From NCBI GenBank assembly GCA_949299195.1, contig CASFZN010000018.1, positions 186,001-250,000 of the forward strand: DNA of 64,000 nucleotides. The letters are read 5' to 3'. Under the pieces are notes generated by a model, which saw only the letters and a list, made by a program, of their open reading frames with translations, was not told where the DNA came from and ran no database searches. Position numbers and translations under genes: made by a program. The DNA comes from an uncultured bacterium (GTDB lineage: Bacteria; Bacillota_I; Bacilli_A; RFN20; CAG-826). Positions 55,263-64,000 of the stretch are shown here, piece after piece (position 1 is the stretch's first letter; each line of letters opens with the position of its first letter).

Positions 55263-56543
55263 ATGTTAGATATTAATTACATTTTAGAAAATAAAGAAGA
55301 AGTAAAAGAGTTATTAAAAAGAAAAATGTATGAAGCTGATATCGATGAATTATGCGATAAAGTCTTAGAAAAAAGAAAAATTCAAAGAGATGTTGAATTA
55401 AATAAATCTGAACAAAATAAATTATCAAAATCAGTTCCGGAAGTTAAAAAAAGTGGTGGCGACGTTAATGAAATCTTTAAAAAAGTAAAAGAATTAGCTG
55501 CTATTAATAAAGAAAAAGAAGAAAAACTTAAGGTTTTAGAAGAAGAAATTAACGAAGTTATGATTTCTTTACCAAATCTACCTGATAAAGACTTACTTGA
55601 AGGTGGTAAAGAAAATAATAAACCTATCTATTTTTATAAAGAAAAAAGAGATTTTAGCTTCAAAATCAAAGATCATGTTGAATTAGCAGAATCTTTAGGA
55701 TTAATCGATTATGAAAGAGGCGCTAAAGTTAGTGGTGCTGGAACTTGGTTTTATACTAATTTAGGCGCACAACTTGAATGGGCTTTAATTAATTACTTTA
55801 TTTCTACACATATCAAGGATAATTTTGAATTTATGCTTCCTCCACACATTTTAAATTATGAAAGTGGATATACTGCAGGACAATTCCCTAAATTTAAGGA
55901 AGATGTCTTTAAACTTGATATCGAAGATTCCTTTAAATTCTTACTTCCTACAGCTGAAACTGCATTAATTAACTATTACCGTAATGAAATCTTAAAAGAA
56001 GAAGATTTACCTAAAAAATTCTTTGCATATACTCCTTGTTACCGTAAAGAAGCAGGTACTAATAGAATCGAAGAAAGAGGTATGATCAGAGGTTATCAGT
56101 TCAACAAAGTTGAAATGGTTGAATTTACAGCAGATAACGATAGTGATCGTGCTTTCGAAGAATTATTAAATAAAGCAAAAGCTTTAATTGAAGGTTTAGG
56201 ATTACATTATAGAGTTTCTAAACTTGCTGCAGCCGACTGTTCACATTCAATGGCTAGAACCTATGATTTAGAAATTTGGATTCCTTCAATTGATATTTAT
56301 AAAGAAGTTTCATCAGTTTCTAATGCTAGAAGTTATCAAGCAAGAAGAGGAATGATGAGATATAAAGATAAGGAAGGAAAAATGCATTATATGCATACTC
56401 TCAATGGTAGTGGACTTGCTACTTCTAGAATCTTCCCAGCATTACTTGAACAATATCAAAATGAAGATGGTTCAGTTACAATTCCAGAAGTCTTAAGACC
56501 ATTCATGGGTGGATTAACTGTTTTAAAACCAATTAAAAAATAA
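55263..56543 (+). CDS. serS: Seryl-tRNA synthetase
   Basis: A 426-residue class II synthetase. An N-terminal long coiled-coil tRNA-binding arm lies at about 30-105. The core has FKFLLPTAETALINYYRNEI, motif 2 CYRKEAGTNRIEERGMIRGY and motif 3 LNGSGLATSRIFPALLEQYQ (about 377-396). GGAGG lies just before the ATG, within five bases of the glycosyltransferase stop, so the two are co-transcribed. No T-box leader is seen. Confidence 0.96.
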   Translation: MLDINYILENKEEVKELLKRKMYEADIDELCDKVLEKRKIQRDVELNKSEQNKLSKSVPEVKKSGGDVNEIFKKVKELAAINKEKEEKLKVLEEEINEVMISLPNLPDKDLLEGGKENNKPIYFYKEKRDFSFKIKDHVELAESLGLIDYERGAKVSGAGTWFYTNLGAQLEWALINYFISTHIKDNFEFMLPPHILNYESGYTAGQFPKFKEDVFKLDIEDSFKFLLPTAETALINYYRNEILKEEDLPKKFFAYTPCYRKEAGTNRIEERGMIRGYQFNKVEMVEFTADNDSDRAFEELLNKAKALIEGLGLHYRVSKLAAADCSHSMARTYDLEIWIPSIDIYKEVSSVSNARSYQARRGMMRYKDKEGKMHYMHTLNGSGLATSRIFPALLEQYQNEDGSVTIPEVLRPFMGGLTVLKPIKK

Positions 56544-56552
56544 TATAATACT

Positions 56553-56640
56553 AATCGCCATCGCAATTTATTACTTCGAACCAGGTCAGGATGGGAACAT
56601 AGCAGCCTTAAGATGATTTATAATTGTGCGGTGGTTTTTT
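56553..56640 (+). ncRNA. ffs: Signal recognition particle RNA, small bacterial type (4.5S)
   Basis: The conserved helix-8 core CAGGTCAGGATGGGAACATA followed by GCAGCC lies at about 56582-56607, with a GGAA tetraloop closed by ATG/CAT. Outer arms pair from CCATCGCA (56558-56565) to TGCGGTGG (56627-56634), and a T-run follows as terminator. It is the RNA of the signal recognition particle with Ffh. The serS-ffs-tadA order fits the Bacillus serS ... tadA-scr region with genes removed. Confidence 0.92.
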
Positions 56641-56646
56641 ATTTAT

Positions 56647-57105
56647 ATGAAAGAAATTTATAAAAAATACATGGATTTAGCTTTAAAAGAAGCTGAAAAA
56701 GCCTTAAAAAATAATGAAGTTCCTGTTGGAGCGATTTTAGTTGATGAAAACGGGAAAGTTGTAGCAAAAGGCTATAATAAAAAAGAAAAAACTAACGATG
56801 TTACAATGCATGCCGAAATTGTTGCAATTAGAAAAGCTAGTAAAATCTATAAAAATTGGAGACTAAATAACTTAACTTTATATGTAACTTTACTTCCTTG
56901 CTTAATGTGTGAAGGAGCAATAATTTCTTCTAATATAAAAAAGGTAGTTTATGGAGCAACTGATCCAAATTTATTAAATCATGAACTGGTTATTAGAAAA
57001 GATGAATACTTCAATAATAAGGTAGAACTTATTGGTGGAATAGAGAGCGAAAAATCCCAACACTTATTATCGAAATTCTTTGAAAACAAAAGAATTTATA
57101 AGTAA
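56647..57105 (+). CDS. tadA: tRNA-specific adenosine deaminase
   Basis: A 152-residue zinc deaminase that makes inosine at position 34 of tRNA-Arg(ACG). The zinc and proton-shuttle motif MHAEIVAIRKAS (about 59-70) and PCLMCEGAI (about 90-98) are intact, and VPVGAILVDENGK is typical. I chose the ATG at 56647 because an upstream in-frame GTG at 56626 lies inside the SRP RNA stem. No ribosome binding site is visible since the RNA's terminal stem and T-run end just before it. Confidence 0.92.
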   Translation: MKEIYKKYMDLALKEAEKALKNNEVPVGAILVDENGKVVAKGYNKKEKTNDVTMHAEIVAIRKASKIYKNWRLNNLTLYVTLLPCLMCEGAIISSNIKKVVYGATDPNLLNHELVIRKDEYFNNKVELIGGIESEKSQHLLSKFFENKRIYK

Positions 57106-57132
57106 AAAATTCCCATTTTATGGGAATTTTTT
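57104..57132 (+). terminator. Terminator of tadA
   Basis: AAAAAATTCCCA pairs with TGGGAATTTTTT around a five-base loop, overlapping the tadA stop codon. Confidence 0.88.
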
Positions 57133-57217
57133 AATATTTATATTACATTGTAAAAAAATATTAATATATTTATTTTAAATAATAGTATAAAATCTTGATA
57201 AAAGGTTGTTTATTATT

Positions 57218-59962
57218 ATGTTAAAGTTAGTTAATATTGAAAAAGTATACGAAACCGGTTCATTAAAATTTAAAGCCTTAAAAGGCATAAATATCGAATT
57301 CCCAGAATCAGAATTTTGTTCCATTTTAGGTCCTTCTGGAAGTGGAAAAACCACTCTTTTAAACTTAATTGGAGGATTAGACCACTATACTAGTGGAGAT
57401 TTAATTATCAATGGTGTTTCTACCAAAGAATATAAAGATGTTGATTGGGATAATTATAGATCCAAAAGAATTGGATTTGTTTTCCAACACTATAATTTAA
57501 TCAATCATTTATCTATATACGAAAATTTAGAATTATCTTTAAAAATTAATGGATATACTCATAAAGAAAGAAGAAAAAGAAGCGACGAAGTTTTAAAAAT
57601 GGTTGGCTTAGGAGATCAAGGAAATAAAAAACCTAATCAACTTTCAGGAGGTCAACAACAAAGAGTCGCTATTGCTAGAAGTTTAATTAATAATCCTGAA
57701 ATTATTTTAGCTGATGAACCAACTGGAGCTCTTGATAGTGAATCTTCAGTTGTAGTTATGGAATTATTAAAAGAAATTTCTAAAACCAAACTTGTAATTA
57801 TGGTTACCCATAACGAAACTTTAGCAAAAGAATATTCTACTCGTATTATAAGAATTAAGGATGGAATGCTTGATAAAGACGAAGTTTATCATGAATTAAA
57901 AGAAGAGGAAGAAGTAATTGAAAATAAAAAAGCAAAAAAATCTCGTTTAGGATTTTTCACTGCTTTAAATATGTCTATAAAAAATGCATTAACTAAGATG
58001 TTTAAAACCTTAATGACTTGTTTAGGTTGCTCTTTTGGTATTGTTGGAGTCGCTTTAGTTTTATCTTTATCTTTTGGGGTTGAAAATTATATAGGAAGAA
58101 TTGAATCTCAAGCTGCTACAATGCTACCGATTACTATATATTCAAGCGCAGTTACCTATGAAGAAGTAGATATTTCAAAATTAAATCCGCAATATCCTGA
58201 CGATAATTTATTAAAACCATATATTTCTCCTGCAGTCTCAGGTAGTTCGCAAAAAATCAATATGATTAACGATAAATATCTTAATTATCTTGAATATATT
58301 AAAAATGAAGAAGACTTAATTAATAATTATTTTATTACTAGAAGTTCATCTTATTCTTACAATTTAACTACTGAATTTCCTGATGGAACAATAAAAATGA
58401 TTGATAATACTGCTTCAGTTGGTTCTTCAATGCTAGATACTATAACTTCTGCAGTATCTTTCCCAAATACTCCATTCCATCAACTTTTAGGTGGCAAAGA
58501 GTTTATTGAAGAAACCTATGAACTTATTTATGGAGAATTTCCAAGTAGTGACAATCCATATGAAATTGTTTTAGTAGTTGATCAATATAATTCTATTCCT
58601 TTAACAACTTTACAAGCTTTAGGAATATATGATTCTTCATATACAGATCCTATTGTTGCGGCTGAAAATCCTATTAGTTTTGATGATATTTTAAATAAAA
58701 AATATAAGATATTCTTTAATGATGAGTTATATGATGTTACAACAAGAAGAACTGTTAACGATGCTAAAGGATATCAAAGAGTTATTATTAGTGGCAATCA
58801 AAAGAACTTAACAACCATATTTAATAATGACTCAATTGGTCATGAATTAGAGGTAGTTGGAGTTTTAAGACCTAGAGAAGGTGTCGCTTTACCAGCTTTA
58901 GGCACTGGACTTTGCTATCAAATATCTTTAGGTGAAGAAATTTCTAGTAAAAATGACGAAAGTCAAATTTCTACCAAAGGAAAAGATAATTTTTCATTAA
59001 AAAGATATGCCGATTATAATCAATTTAGAACCGAATTTTTAAGTTATATAAATAGTATCGATATGTCTTCTATTATGGATGATTTAGATGCTGCAAAAGA
59101 AATAATCGCTCAAATTAATCGTATTTTTAATAAATATTTTGATTTTTATTCCTTATATAACGGCTCAGTTTTATCTAATGGAGTTTCCGATTTTATTAAT
59201 GAATTATCGATTTTTGGAATCGACGTTAACACTTATCGTCTTGTAACCGATGGTTTAGAAAATGTCGTTATGGGGATGTTAACCGCTTATAGTGAAGGAG
59301 ATGTTGACGATTTCTATGATGATTTTATTTTAGTCGCATCCTATTTTAACAATTACACTAAGATTGAGAGTGTTGTCATCTATCCTAAAGATTTGGGTGC
59401 TAAAGATCAAATTTTAGATCTTTTAGATGAATATAATAAAATAAGTTCAATTCCTAATGATCCATATCATGCAACCAGTGAAGAAGAACAAGTTTATTAT
59501 ACTGACATTGTTTCAACATTTACTGATTCTATTTCACAAATGGTCGATGTTGTTTCGATAGTTATGGTTATTTTTTCATCAATTTCACTTATTGTTTCTT
59601 GTATTTTAACAGCGATTATTACTTATAGTAGTGTCGTGGAAAGAACGAAAGAAATCGGTATTTTAAGAAGTTTAGGAGCTAGAAAACAAGATGTTGGATT
59701 ATTATTCCAAGCTGAAAGTATTATGACTTCTACAATCGCTTGTATAATTGGCTTCTTATTCTCGTATTTATGTATTTTCCCATTAAATTATTTCTTAAAT
59801 TTAGCATATCCTGAATATTTCTTAGGGAATATTGCACAATTAACTATATATCATTTTTTAATTTTAATAGTTGTTTCAATCGTTATTGGATTCTTATCAG
59901 GCTTAATTCCTTCTAGAATTGCTGCAAGAAAAGATCCAGTCGAGGCTTTAGGTACTGAATAA
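57218..59962 (+). CDS. MacB-like ABC ATPase-permease fusion
   Basis: A 914-residue protein with an N-terminal LolD/MacB ATPase: Walker A GPSGSGKTT at 38-46, signature LSGGQQQRVAIARS near 143-156, Walker B IILADEPTGALD and THNETLA. A transmembrane helix near 270 and a long extracytoplasmic domain (about 290-770) follow. Three C-terminal helices end in the FtsX/MacB region (ILRSLGARKQDVGLLFQAES). Start taken at ATG 57218 (MLKLVNIEKVY) behind AAAGG. Such fusions act as mechanotransmission ABC proteins, often for antimicrobial-peptide or surface functions; the substrate is unknown. It heads an operon with the P-type ATPase and TetR gene. Confidence 0.88.
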   Translation: MLKLVNIEKVYETGSLKFKALKGINIEFPESEFCSILGPSGSGKTTLLNLIGGLDHYTSGDLIINGVSTKEYKDVDWDNYRSKRIGFVFQHYNLINHLSIYENLELSLKINGYTHKERRKRSDEVLKMVGLGDQGNKKPNQLSGGQQQRVAIARSLINNPEIILADEPTGALDSESSVVVMELLKEISKTKLVIMVTHNETLAKEYSTRIIRIKDGMLDKDEVYHELKEEEEVIENKKAKKSRLGFFTALNMSIKNALTKMFKTLMTCLGCSFGIVGVALVLSLSFGVENYIGRIESQAATMLPITIYSSAVTYEEVDISKLNPQYPDDNLLKPYISPAVSGSSQKINMINDKYLNYLEYIKNEEDLINNYFITRSSSYSYNLTTEFPDGTIKMIDNTASVGSSMLDTITSAVSFPNTPFHQLLGGKEFIEETYELIYGEFPSSDNPYEIVLVVDQYNSIPLTTLQALGIYDSSYTDPIVAAENPISFDDILNKKYKIFFNDELYDVTTRRTVNDAKGYQRVIISGNQKNLTTIFNNDSIGHELEVVGVLRPREGVALPALGTGLCYQISLGEEISSKNDESQISTKGKDNFSLKRYADYNQFRTEFLSYINSIDMSSIMDDLDAAKEIIAQINRIFNKYFDFYSLYNGSVLSNGVSDFINELSIFGIDVNTYRLVTDGLENVVMGMLTAYSEGDVDDFYDDFILVASYFNNYTKIESVVIYPKDLGAKDQILDLLDEYNKISSIPNDPYHATSEEEQVYYTDIVSTFTDSISQMVDVVSIVMVIFSSISLIVSCILTAIITYSSVVERTKEIGILRSLGARKQDVGLLFQAESIMTSTIACIIGFLFSYLCIFPLNYFLNLAYPEYFLGNIAQLTIYHFLILIVVSIVIGFLSGLIPSRIAARKDPVEALGTE

Positions 59963-59975
59963 TAAAGAAAATAGT

Positions 59976-62486
59976 ATGGAAAAGAAAAAGAAAAAAGTTG
60001 AAGAAATTAAAAGAGTAAACGCTAAATATAACCGAGGCTTATCAACCTACCAAGTGAATAAGCGTATTTCTATGGATCTTGTTAACCAAACAAAGATCAA
60101 AGTTTCTGCAACTTATTTAAAGATTATTGTAAAAAACGTTTTTACATTCTTTAATATTCTTCTTATTACCATTGGTATTATCTTAATAATTTTTAATCTT
60201 TGGTCTTCAACAGTATTTTTAGTAATTCTTTTACTTAATACAACTATTGGTTTGGCTCAAGATATAAGAGCAAAAAGAGCAGTAGATAAACTTAATTTAA
60301 TTGAAGACGATAATGTTACTGTTATTAGAGATGAAAAAGAGGTAGTTATCAGCAGTAAAGATGTTGTTTTAGATGACATTATATATTTAGAAAGAGATTC
60401 AAAAATTCCTTGTGACTCGATAGTTATTAAAGGGGAAGGAAGTGTAAATGAATCTTTAATTACCGGAGAATCTTTACCTGCAAAAAAGACGATGAATTCT
60501 GAAGTTCTAAGTGGAACATATGTCACAAGTGGAGCTTTTTATGTTCGTGCGATGAAGGTTGGAAAAGAAAATTATGTTTCTAAGCTTCAAATGAAGAGTA
60601 AAGAATATAAAAAACCTAATTCCAAAATGTTCGTTCAGCTTAATAAATTATTTAAAATTATTTCGATATTTGTCATCGTTTTAGGATTTTTAGAATTAAT
60701 TGAATTTGGATTAATTTCAATTTTTACAATCGATTTTGAATTAGATGATATTTACGAATTTTTAAGAAATAATGTTATTTTACAACTTGCTGGAAGTTTA
60801 GTTTCTATGATTCCTTCAGGAATGTATTTATTAACTTCAACCGCTTTAACAGTTGGTGTTCTTATTTTGGCTAGAAAAAAGGTCTTAATTAAAGATATGT
60901 ATTCTCAAGAAACTCTCGCTAGAGTCGACACTTTATGTATTGATAAAACTGGAACTATTACAAGCGGAGAATTATCTGTTTTTAAATATCAAATTATAAA
61001 CGATGCCATGAATGAAGACCGTTTTAAAGCTTTAATTGCATCTTACTGTACTAAACTTGGTGAAGATAATGAAACCTCAAAATCACTATTAAATTATTTC
61101 CATTCATCGATGATTTTTAATGTTCAAAACTATATTCCTTTTGATAGCGTTAATAAATATAGTGCTGCAGAAATTCAAGATAATGGTACTTTAGTAATTG
61201 GAGCTTATAACTTCTTTGATTTAGAAAATCACGATGAAATCGAAGAAGATGTTAATAAATATTCTCTTGCAGGATTTAGAGTAATTGTAGTTGGATTAAG
61301 TCCTAAACCAATTGGGAAGAATAATAGATTACCAAAAAATATTAAGGCGATTGGCTTAATTTATCTTCAAGATCATATTCGTGAAGAAGCAAAAGAATCC
61401 TTAAAATGGTTTAATGATAATGATGTTGACGTCAAAGTTATTAGCGGCGATAACCCTTTAACTGTTTATAGAATTGCTGAAGCAGCAGGGGTAATTAACG
61501 CTAAAAGTTATATTTCTTTAGAGGGTAAAAGTGATGAAGAAGTTAAAGAATTGGCTTCACAATATACCGTTTTTGGAAGAGTTAAACCTGAACAAAAAGA
61601 ATTAATTATTAAATCTTTAAAAGAAAATGGCAAAACTGTTGCAATGGTTGGTGATGGAATTAATGATGTTTTATCTTTAAAAACTGCCGATGTTTCTATT
61701 GCTTTAGAAAGCGGATCAAAAGCTAGTAAAGATATTTCGAGTTTAGTCCTATTAAATGATGATTTTACTAAACTTCCTGATGTTGTTTATGAAGGTAGAA
61801 AAGTTATTAATAACCTTCAAAGAACTTGTTCTTTATTTTTAACTAAGACAGTTTTCGCAGTATTTTTAAATGTTTTCTTCCTCCTTTATGGTCTTGCAAC
61901 AGCATTTGGAGATAGAAATGCTCAATTATGGCCTTTTGCTACCAACAATTTCTATATTTGGGAATTAATCACGATTGGTATTTCTTCTTTCCTTTTAGCA
62001 GTTGAACCTAATATTCAAATAGTTAAAGGTAACTTTATTACCAATATTTTAAAAAGAGCTCTCCCTAATGGATTAATTATGGGATTACTTGTTTCTGGAA
62101 TCTATTTATTTAACTTTACAGATGTCATTAATTTTAAAGATTATGAGATGTTGAATATTGCAACACTTTTCATATCTTTTGCTTCATTTATACCTTTGAT
62201 TGACGTTTCAATACCTCTTAACAAATATAGAAGAATTGTTGTAATTATCGGTATAGTTTTAGCCACTTTAATATTCATTTGGACTATTTATGGATTTAAC
62301 TGGTTATTTATTAATGGACCACATTCATTACCTCCTAGATATATAACAGTTAATGAAATTGTAACCATTATTGTAATGATTTCTTTATATGTTGTTCTTT
62401 ATACTTTATATAGAATAACTGCTAATTATTGGGATAAAATGAATAAAAATGTAATAAAATTAGGAAATAACGAGAGTAAAGAATAA
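59976..62486 (+). CDS. P-type cation-transporting ATPase, CtpE/Exp7-like
   Basis: An 836-residue membrane ion pump. The actuator loop GESLPAKK, phosphorylation motif DKTGTIT with Asp323, and hinge MVGDGINDVLSLKTADVSIA (about 555-575) are intact. Around ten hydrophobic segments are seen. The M4 ion motif reads MIPSGMYLLTSTA, with PSG where P2-type calcium pumps have PEG. This is like the actinobacterial CtpE and pneumococcal Exp7-type pumps as I recall them, some linked to calcium. Ion is therefore only suggested. It starts 13 bases after the ABC fusion gene and precedes tetR by two bases. Confidence 0.88.
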   Translation: MEKKKKKVEEIKRVNAKYNRGLSTYQVNKRISMDLVNQTKIKVSATYLKIIVKNVFTFFNILLITIGIILIIFNLWSSTVFLVILLLNTTIGLAQDIRAKRAVDKLNLIEDDNVTVIRDEKEVVISSKDVVLDDIIYLERDSKIPCDSIVIKGEGSVNESLITGESLPAKKTMNSEVLSGTYVTSGAFYVRAMKVGKENYVSKLQMKSKEYKKPNSKMFVQLNKLFKIISIFVIVLGFLELIEFGLISIFTIDFELDDIYEFLRNNVILQLAGSLVSMIPSGMYLLTSTALTVGVLILARKKVLIKDMYSQETLARVDTLCIDKTGTITSGELSVFKYQIINDAMNEDRFKALIASYCTKLGEDNETSKSLLNYFHSSMIFNVQNYIPFDSVNKYSAAEIQDNGTLVIGAYNFFDLENHDEIEEDVNKYSLAGFRVIVVGLSPKPIGKNNRLPKNIKAIGLIYLQDHIREEAKESLKWFNDNDVDVKVISGDNPLTVYRIAEAAGVINAKSYISLEGKSDEEVKELASQYTVFGRVKPEQKELIIKSLKENGKTVAMVGDGINDVLSLKTADVSIALESGSKASKDISSLVLLNDDFTKLPDVVYEGRKVINNLQRTCSLFLTKTVFAVFLNVFFLLYGLATAFGDRNAQLWPFATNNFYIWELITIGISSFLLAVEPNIQIVKGNFITNILKRALPNGLIMGLLVSGIYLFNFTDVINFKDYEMLNIATLFISFASFIPLIDVSIPLNKYRRIVVIIGIVLATLIFIWTIYGFNWLFINGPHSLPPRYITVNEIVTIIVMISLYVVLYTLYRITANYWDKMNKNVIKLGNNESKE

Positions 62487-62488
62487 AT

Positions 62489-63010
62489 ATGTATAAAACA
62501 GAAAAAAGGATTCAAAATACTTTCTTTAAATTATTAAAAACTTATGAGATCAATCAAATTGATGTCACTAAGATTTGTAAGGCTTCAAAGATCACTAGAC
62601 AAACATTTTATTATCATTTTGAGTCTGTTTATGATCTAATTTTTGCTATATATATTGACAAAAATATTGAATCTAAAAATAGTTCCTCAATTAAAGATAT
62701 AGTCAGTGATTTTGTTTCATTTTTATATGAAGATGAAAAATTTAATAAAGATGTTGTTGAATCTAATGCATCAAGTGTATTAAGTGAAGTATCGTTCTCC
62801 TTTCTTTTTCAAACCATTTTAAAGTATTTAAAAAAATACGATATTGATGGAGAAAAAAAGAGATTTGTTGCTAGATTTTTAGCAAGGGCAATCGGAGAAG
62901 AAATCCTTTATTTATTTTCTTTAATTACCACTAAAAAAGAGGATATTGTCGAAGAAATTAATAAATTAGTTAATGAAAATATGATTAAAGGATTAATCTC
63001 TAAATTTTAA
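62489..63010 (+). CDS. TetR-like transcriptional regulator
   Basis: A 173-residue regulator with an N-terminal TetR helix-turn-helix: KRIQNTFFKLLKTYEINQID, TKICKASKITRQTFYYHF (about 6-44). The rest is a helical dimer/ligand domain similar to the DhaS-like TetR group. It is two bases after the P-type ATPase, so it probably regulates its own operon; no operator is obvious in front of the MacB-like gene. Confidence 0.85.
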   Translation: MYKTEKRIQNTFFKLLKTYEINQIDVTKICKASKITRQTFYYHFESVYDLIFAIYIDKNIESKNSSSIKDIVSDFVSFLYEDEKFNKDVVESNASSVLSEVSFSFLFQTILKYLKKYDIDGEKKRFVARFLARAIGEEILYLFSLITTKKEDIVEEINKLVNENMIKGLISKF

Positions 63011-63032
63011 AAGATAATAATAGCAATGAATA

Positions 63033-63151
63033 TGCTATAATAATTAAGTTGTAGTTCTCTTTTTTACTAATTACATTTAATAAATTTAGATACACGTTGG
63101 ATGATCTAATTGTTTATATAAAAGAGATTATCAAAAAAGGAGAAAACTTAC
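63033..63151 (+). promoter_or_regulatory. Extended -10 promoter and long leader of the M50-like gene
   Basis: TG-C-TATAAT at 63033-63041 is an extended -10 box. The leader of about 100 bases has CTCTTTT (63057-63063) able to pair with AAAAGAG (63120-63126), enclosing a 56-base loop just before AAAAAAGGAG. I recognise no known riboswitch class in it. Confidence 0.45.
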
Positions 63152-64000
63152 ATGAAAAAAGAAGATATTATTTCAACATTGGTCTACTTAGTAATGCTAG
63201 TTGTAGTATTTTTAGTTGGCTTTTTTGTCGTTAGTGCTAATTCTAGCGCAATTGTTGATAGTTTAGGTGGCAATCAAAGTTTGATTTATGTTTTTATCAT
63301 TTTAGCTCTACTTTTAGGCGTTTTATTTAATGTTTTATTAGTAGAAGTTGGACATGCAATTGGAGCTAAAATGGGTGGATATAATATCCTTTCATTTAAT
63401 GTTTTTGGATTATGTATTTATAAATATTTAGATAAGGAAACTAACAAATTAAAAACTAAATTTGGCTTTAAATCCTTTGATGGATTAGCAGGAGAAACGA
63501 TTGTTACTCCTAATAAAAATAAGAAAAAGAATAGCCCATTCCCATATTTATTAATGCCTTTTGTATTAATTTTATTAGAATTTTTAGGTCTTTATATGTG
63601 TTATGTATTCATTCCTGATAGTAGTAGTGCTGCTTTTATTAAATATGGTATGGTTTTATTTTCAACAATTGGTGGTATTTTTGTTTTATATAATTATTTA
63701 CCAGTTAGACTTGATTCAACAACCGATGGATATCGTTATACTTTATTAGTTAAAAAGGTAAATATTGATGCATATAATGCTAAATTAACCATTCAATCTG
63801 ATTTATTATTAGGTAAAGAAATCGAAGAATATCCTCAATTTGATGAAATTACTGATTTTACTGCAGAAGTTAATAGTTTAAAAATCTACGATAATTTATT
63901 AAATAAGAATGATTTTGATGGATCTATTGAAATTTTAGATAAAATTATTAATTTTGATGGAAAAATTAGAGGAGAAACTAGAACAAAAGCAAAAATTTGG
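63152..64000 (+). CDS. M50-like membrane protein, incomplete at window end
   Basis: An open frame of 283 codons from ATG 63152 with no stop before 64000, preceded by AAAAAAGGAG. Transmembrane segments lie near 9-29 and 46-66, then LLVEVGHAIGAKMGGYN (about 66-82). That is the site-2-protease helix pattern HExxH followed by G-G-Y, but the first His is Val (VEVGH). Two more membrane segments lie near 130-150 and 165-185. A soluble tail with LLGKEIEEYPQFDEI may be TPR-like. It could be an inactive intramembrane protease relative. The 3' end is outside the window. Confidence 0.7.
   Translation, partial: MKKEDIISTLVYLVMLVVVFLVGFFVVSANSSAIVDSLGGNQSLIYVFIILALLLGVLFNVLLVEVGHAIGAKMGGYNILSFNVFGLCIYKYLDKETNKLKTKFGFKSFDGLAGETIVTPNKNKKKNSPFPYLLMPFVLILLEFLGLYMCYVFIPDSSSAAFIKYGMVLFSTIGGIFVLYNYLPVRLDSTTDGYRYTLLVKKVNIDAYNAKLTIQSDLLLGKEIEEYPQFDEITDFTAEVNSLKIYDNLLNKNDFDGSIEILDKIINFDGKIRGETRTKAKIW

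Noticed and set aside
56626-56646. GTG start for tadA at 56626
   Set aside because: It lies inside the closing stem of the SRP RNA and adds residues not seen in TadA.
63042-63151. Known riboswitch before the M50-like gene
   Set aside because: A long-range 7-bp pairing is possible but there is no recognisable conserved core.
1-64000. CRISPR arrays, tRNA/rRNA genes, insertion sequences or prophage genes
   Set aside because: I saw no repeat-spacer pattern, no tRNA T-loop signatures with matching arms, no rRNA sequence, no transposase motifs and no phage structural genes.

Overview
The window is about 64 kb of a very AT-rich chromosome and contains the replication origin. Gene content and order point to a low-GC member of the Bacilli with a reduced genome, near the Erysipelotrichales, RF39 or Acholeplasmatales type of lineage. 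Supporting signs are Bacillus-like blocks such as rpmH-rnpA-yidC-jag and dnaA-dnaN-yaaA-recF-gyrB-gyrA, RNase M5, RqcP, many short overlaps, and AGA as the usual arginine codon. UGA is used as a stop (the tetR gene ending at 28081 stops at TGA) and Trp is TGG, so this is not a code-4 mycoplasma. The exact taxon cannot be read from the sequence.

Layout. 1-6985 (minus): a MalK/UgpC-type ABC ATPase with a very large internal insertion, a membrane-anchored surface protein, two RDD membrane proteins, a small membrane protein whose SHOCT tail is frameshifted, and a GNAT acetyltransferase. 7256-16593: an esterase, a double-thioredoxin lipoprotein, an iron-type alcohol dehydrogenase fused to a membrane/PH-like module, a DUF2804 protein, an ABC-2 exporter, degenerate hydrolase and NERD proteins, a NUDIX hydrolase, TrxB, and a 47-residue gene under two matched operator dyads. 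16796-27043 (minus): the housekeeping block pth-mfd-rqcP-tilS-ftsH-dusB-lysS. 27485-37307 (mostly plus): TetR with a heterodimeric ABC exporter, an FGGY kinase, pyruvate phosphate dikinase and a zinc-ribbon membrane protein. 37365-44792 (minus): mnmE-tatD-rnmV-rsmA-ispE and rpmH-rnpA-yidC-jag. oriC lies at about 44.8-46.75 kb. 45235-57105 (plus): dnaA, dnaN, yaaA, recF, gyrB, gyrA, a glycosyltransferase, serS, SRP RNA and tadA. 57218-64000 (plus): a MacB-like ABC protein, a P-type ATPase, a TetR regulator and an incomplete M50-like membrane protein.

How it works together. The core is replication initiation, translation and tRNA modification, and membrane-protein insertion. Around oriC a perfect 16-bp palindrome, GTTTCCACGTGGAAAC, occurs eight times, with further imperfect copies. 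Its flanks vary, and copies also lie inside rnmV and tatD. It resembles parS and Noc sites but differs in arm spacing, so I infer an origin-region chromosome-organisation site for a divergent ParB/Noc-like protein. No such protein is encoded in the window, and mnmE is followed by tatD where mnmG-rsmG-noc-soj-spo0J would lie in Bacillus.

Several genes have a good -10 box only 6-9 bases before the ATG and no Shine-Dalgarno sequence, suggesting leaderless transcripts. Others (dnaN, ppdK, rpmH, gyrB, lysS) have clear ribosome binding sites. I saw no tRNA, rRNA, CRISPR array, insertion sequence or prophage.
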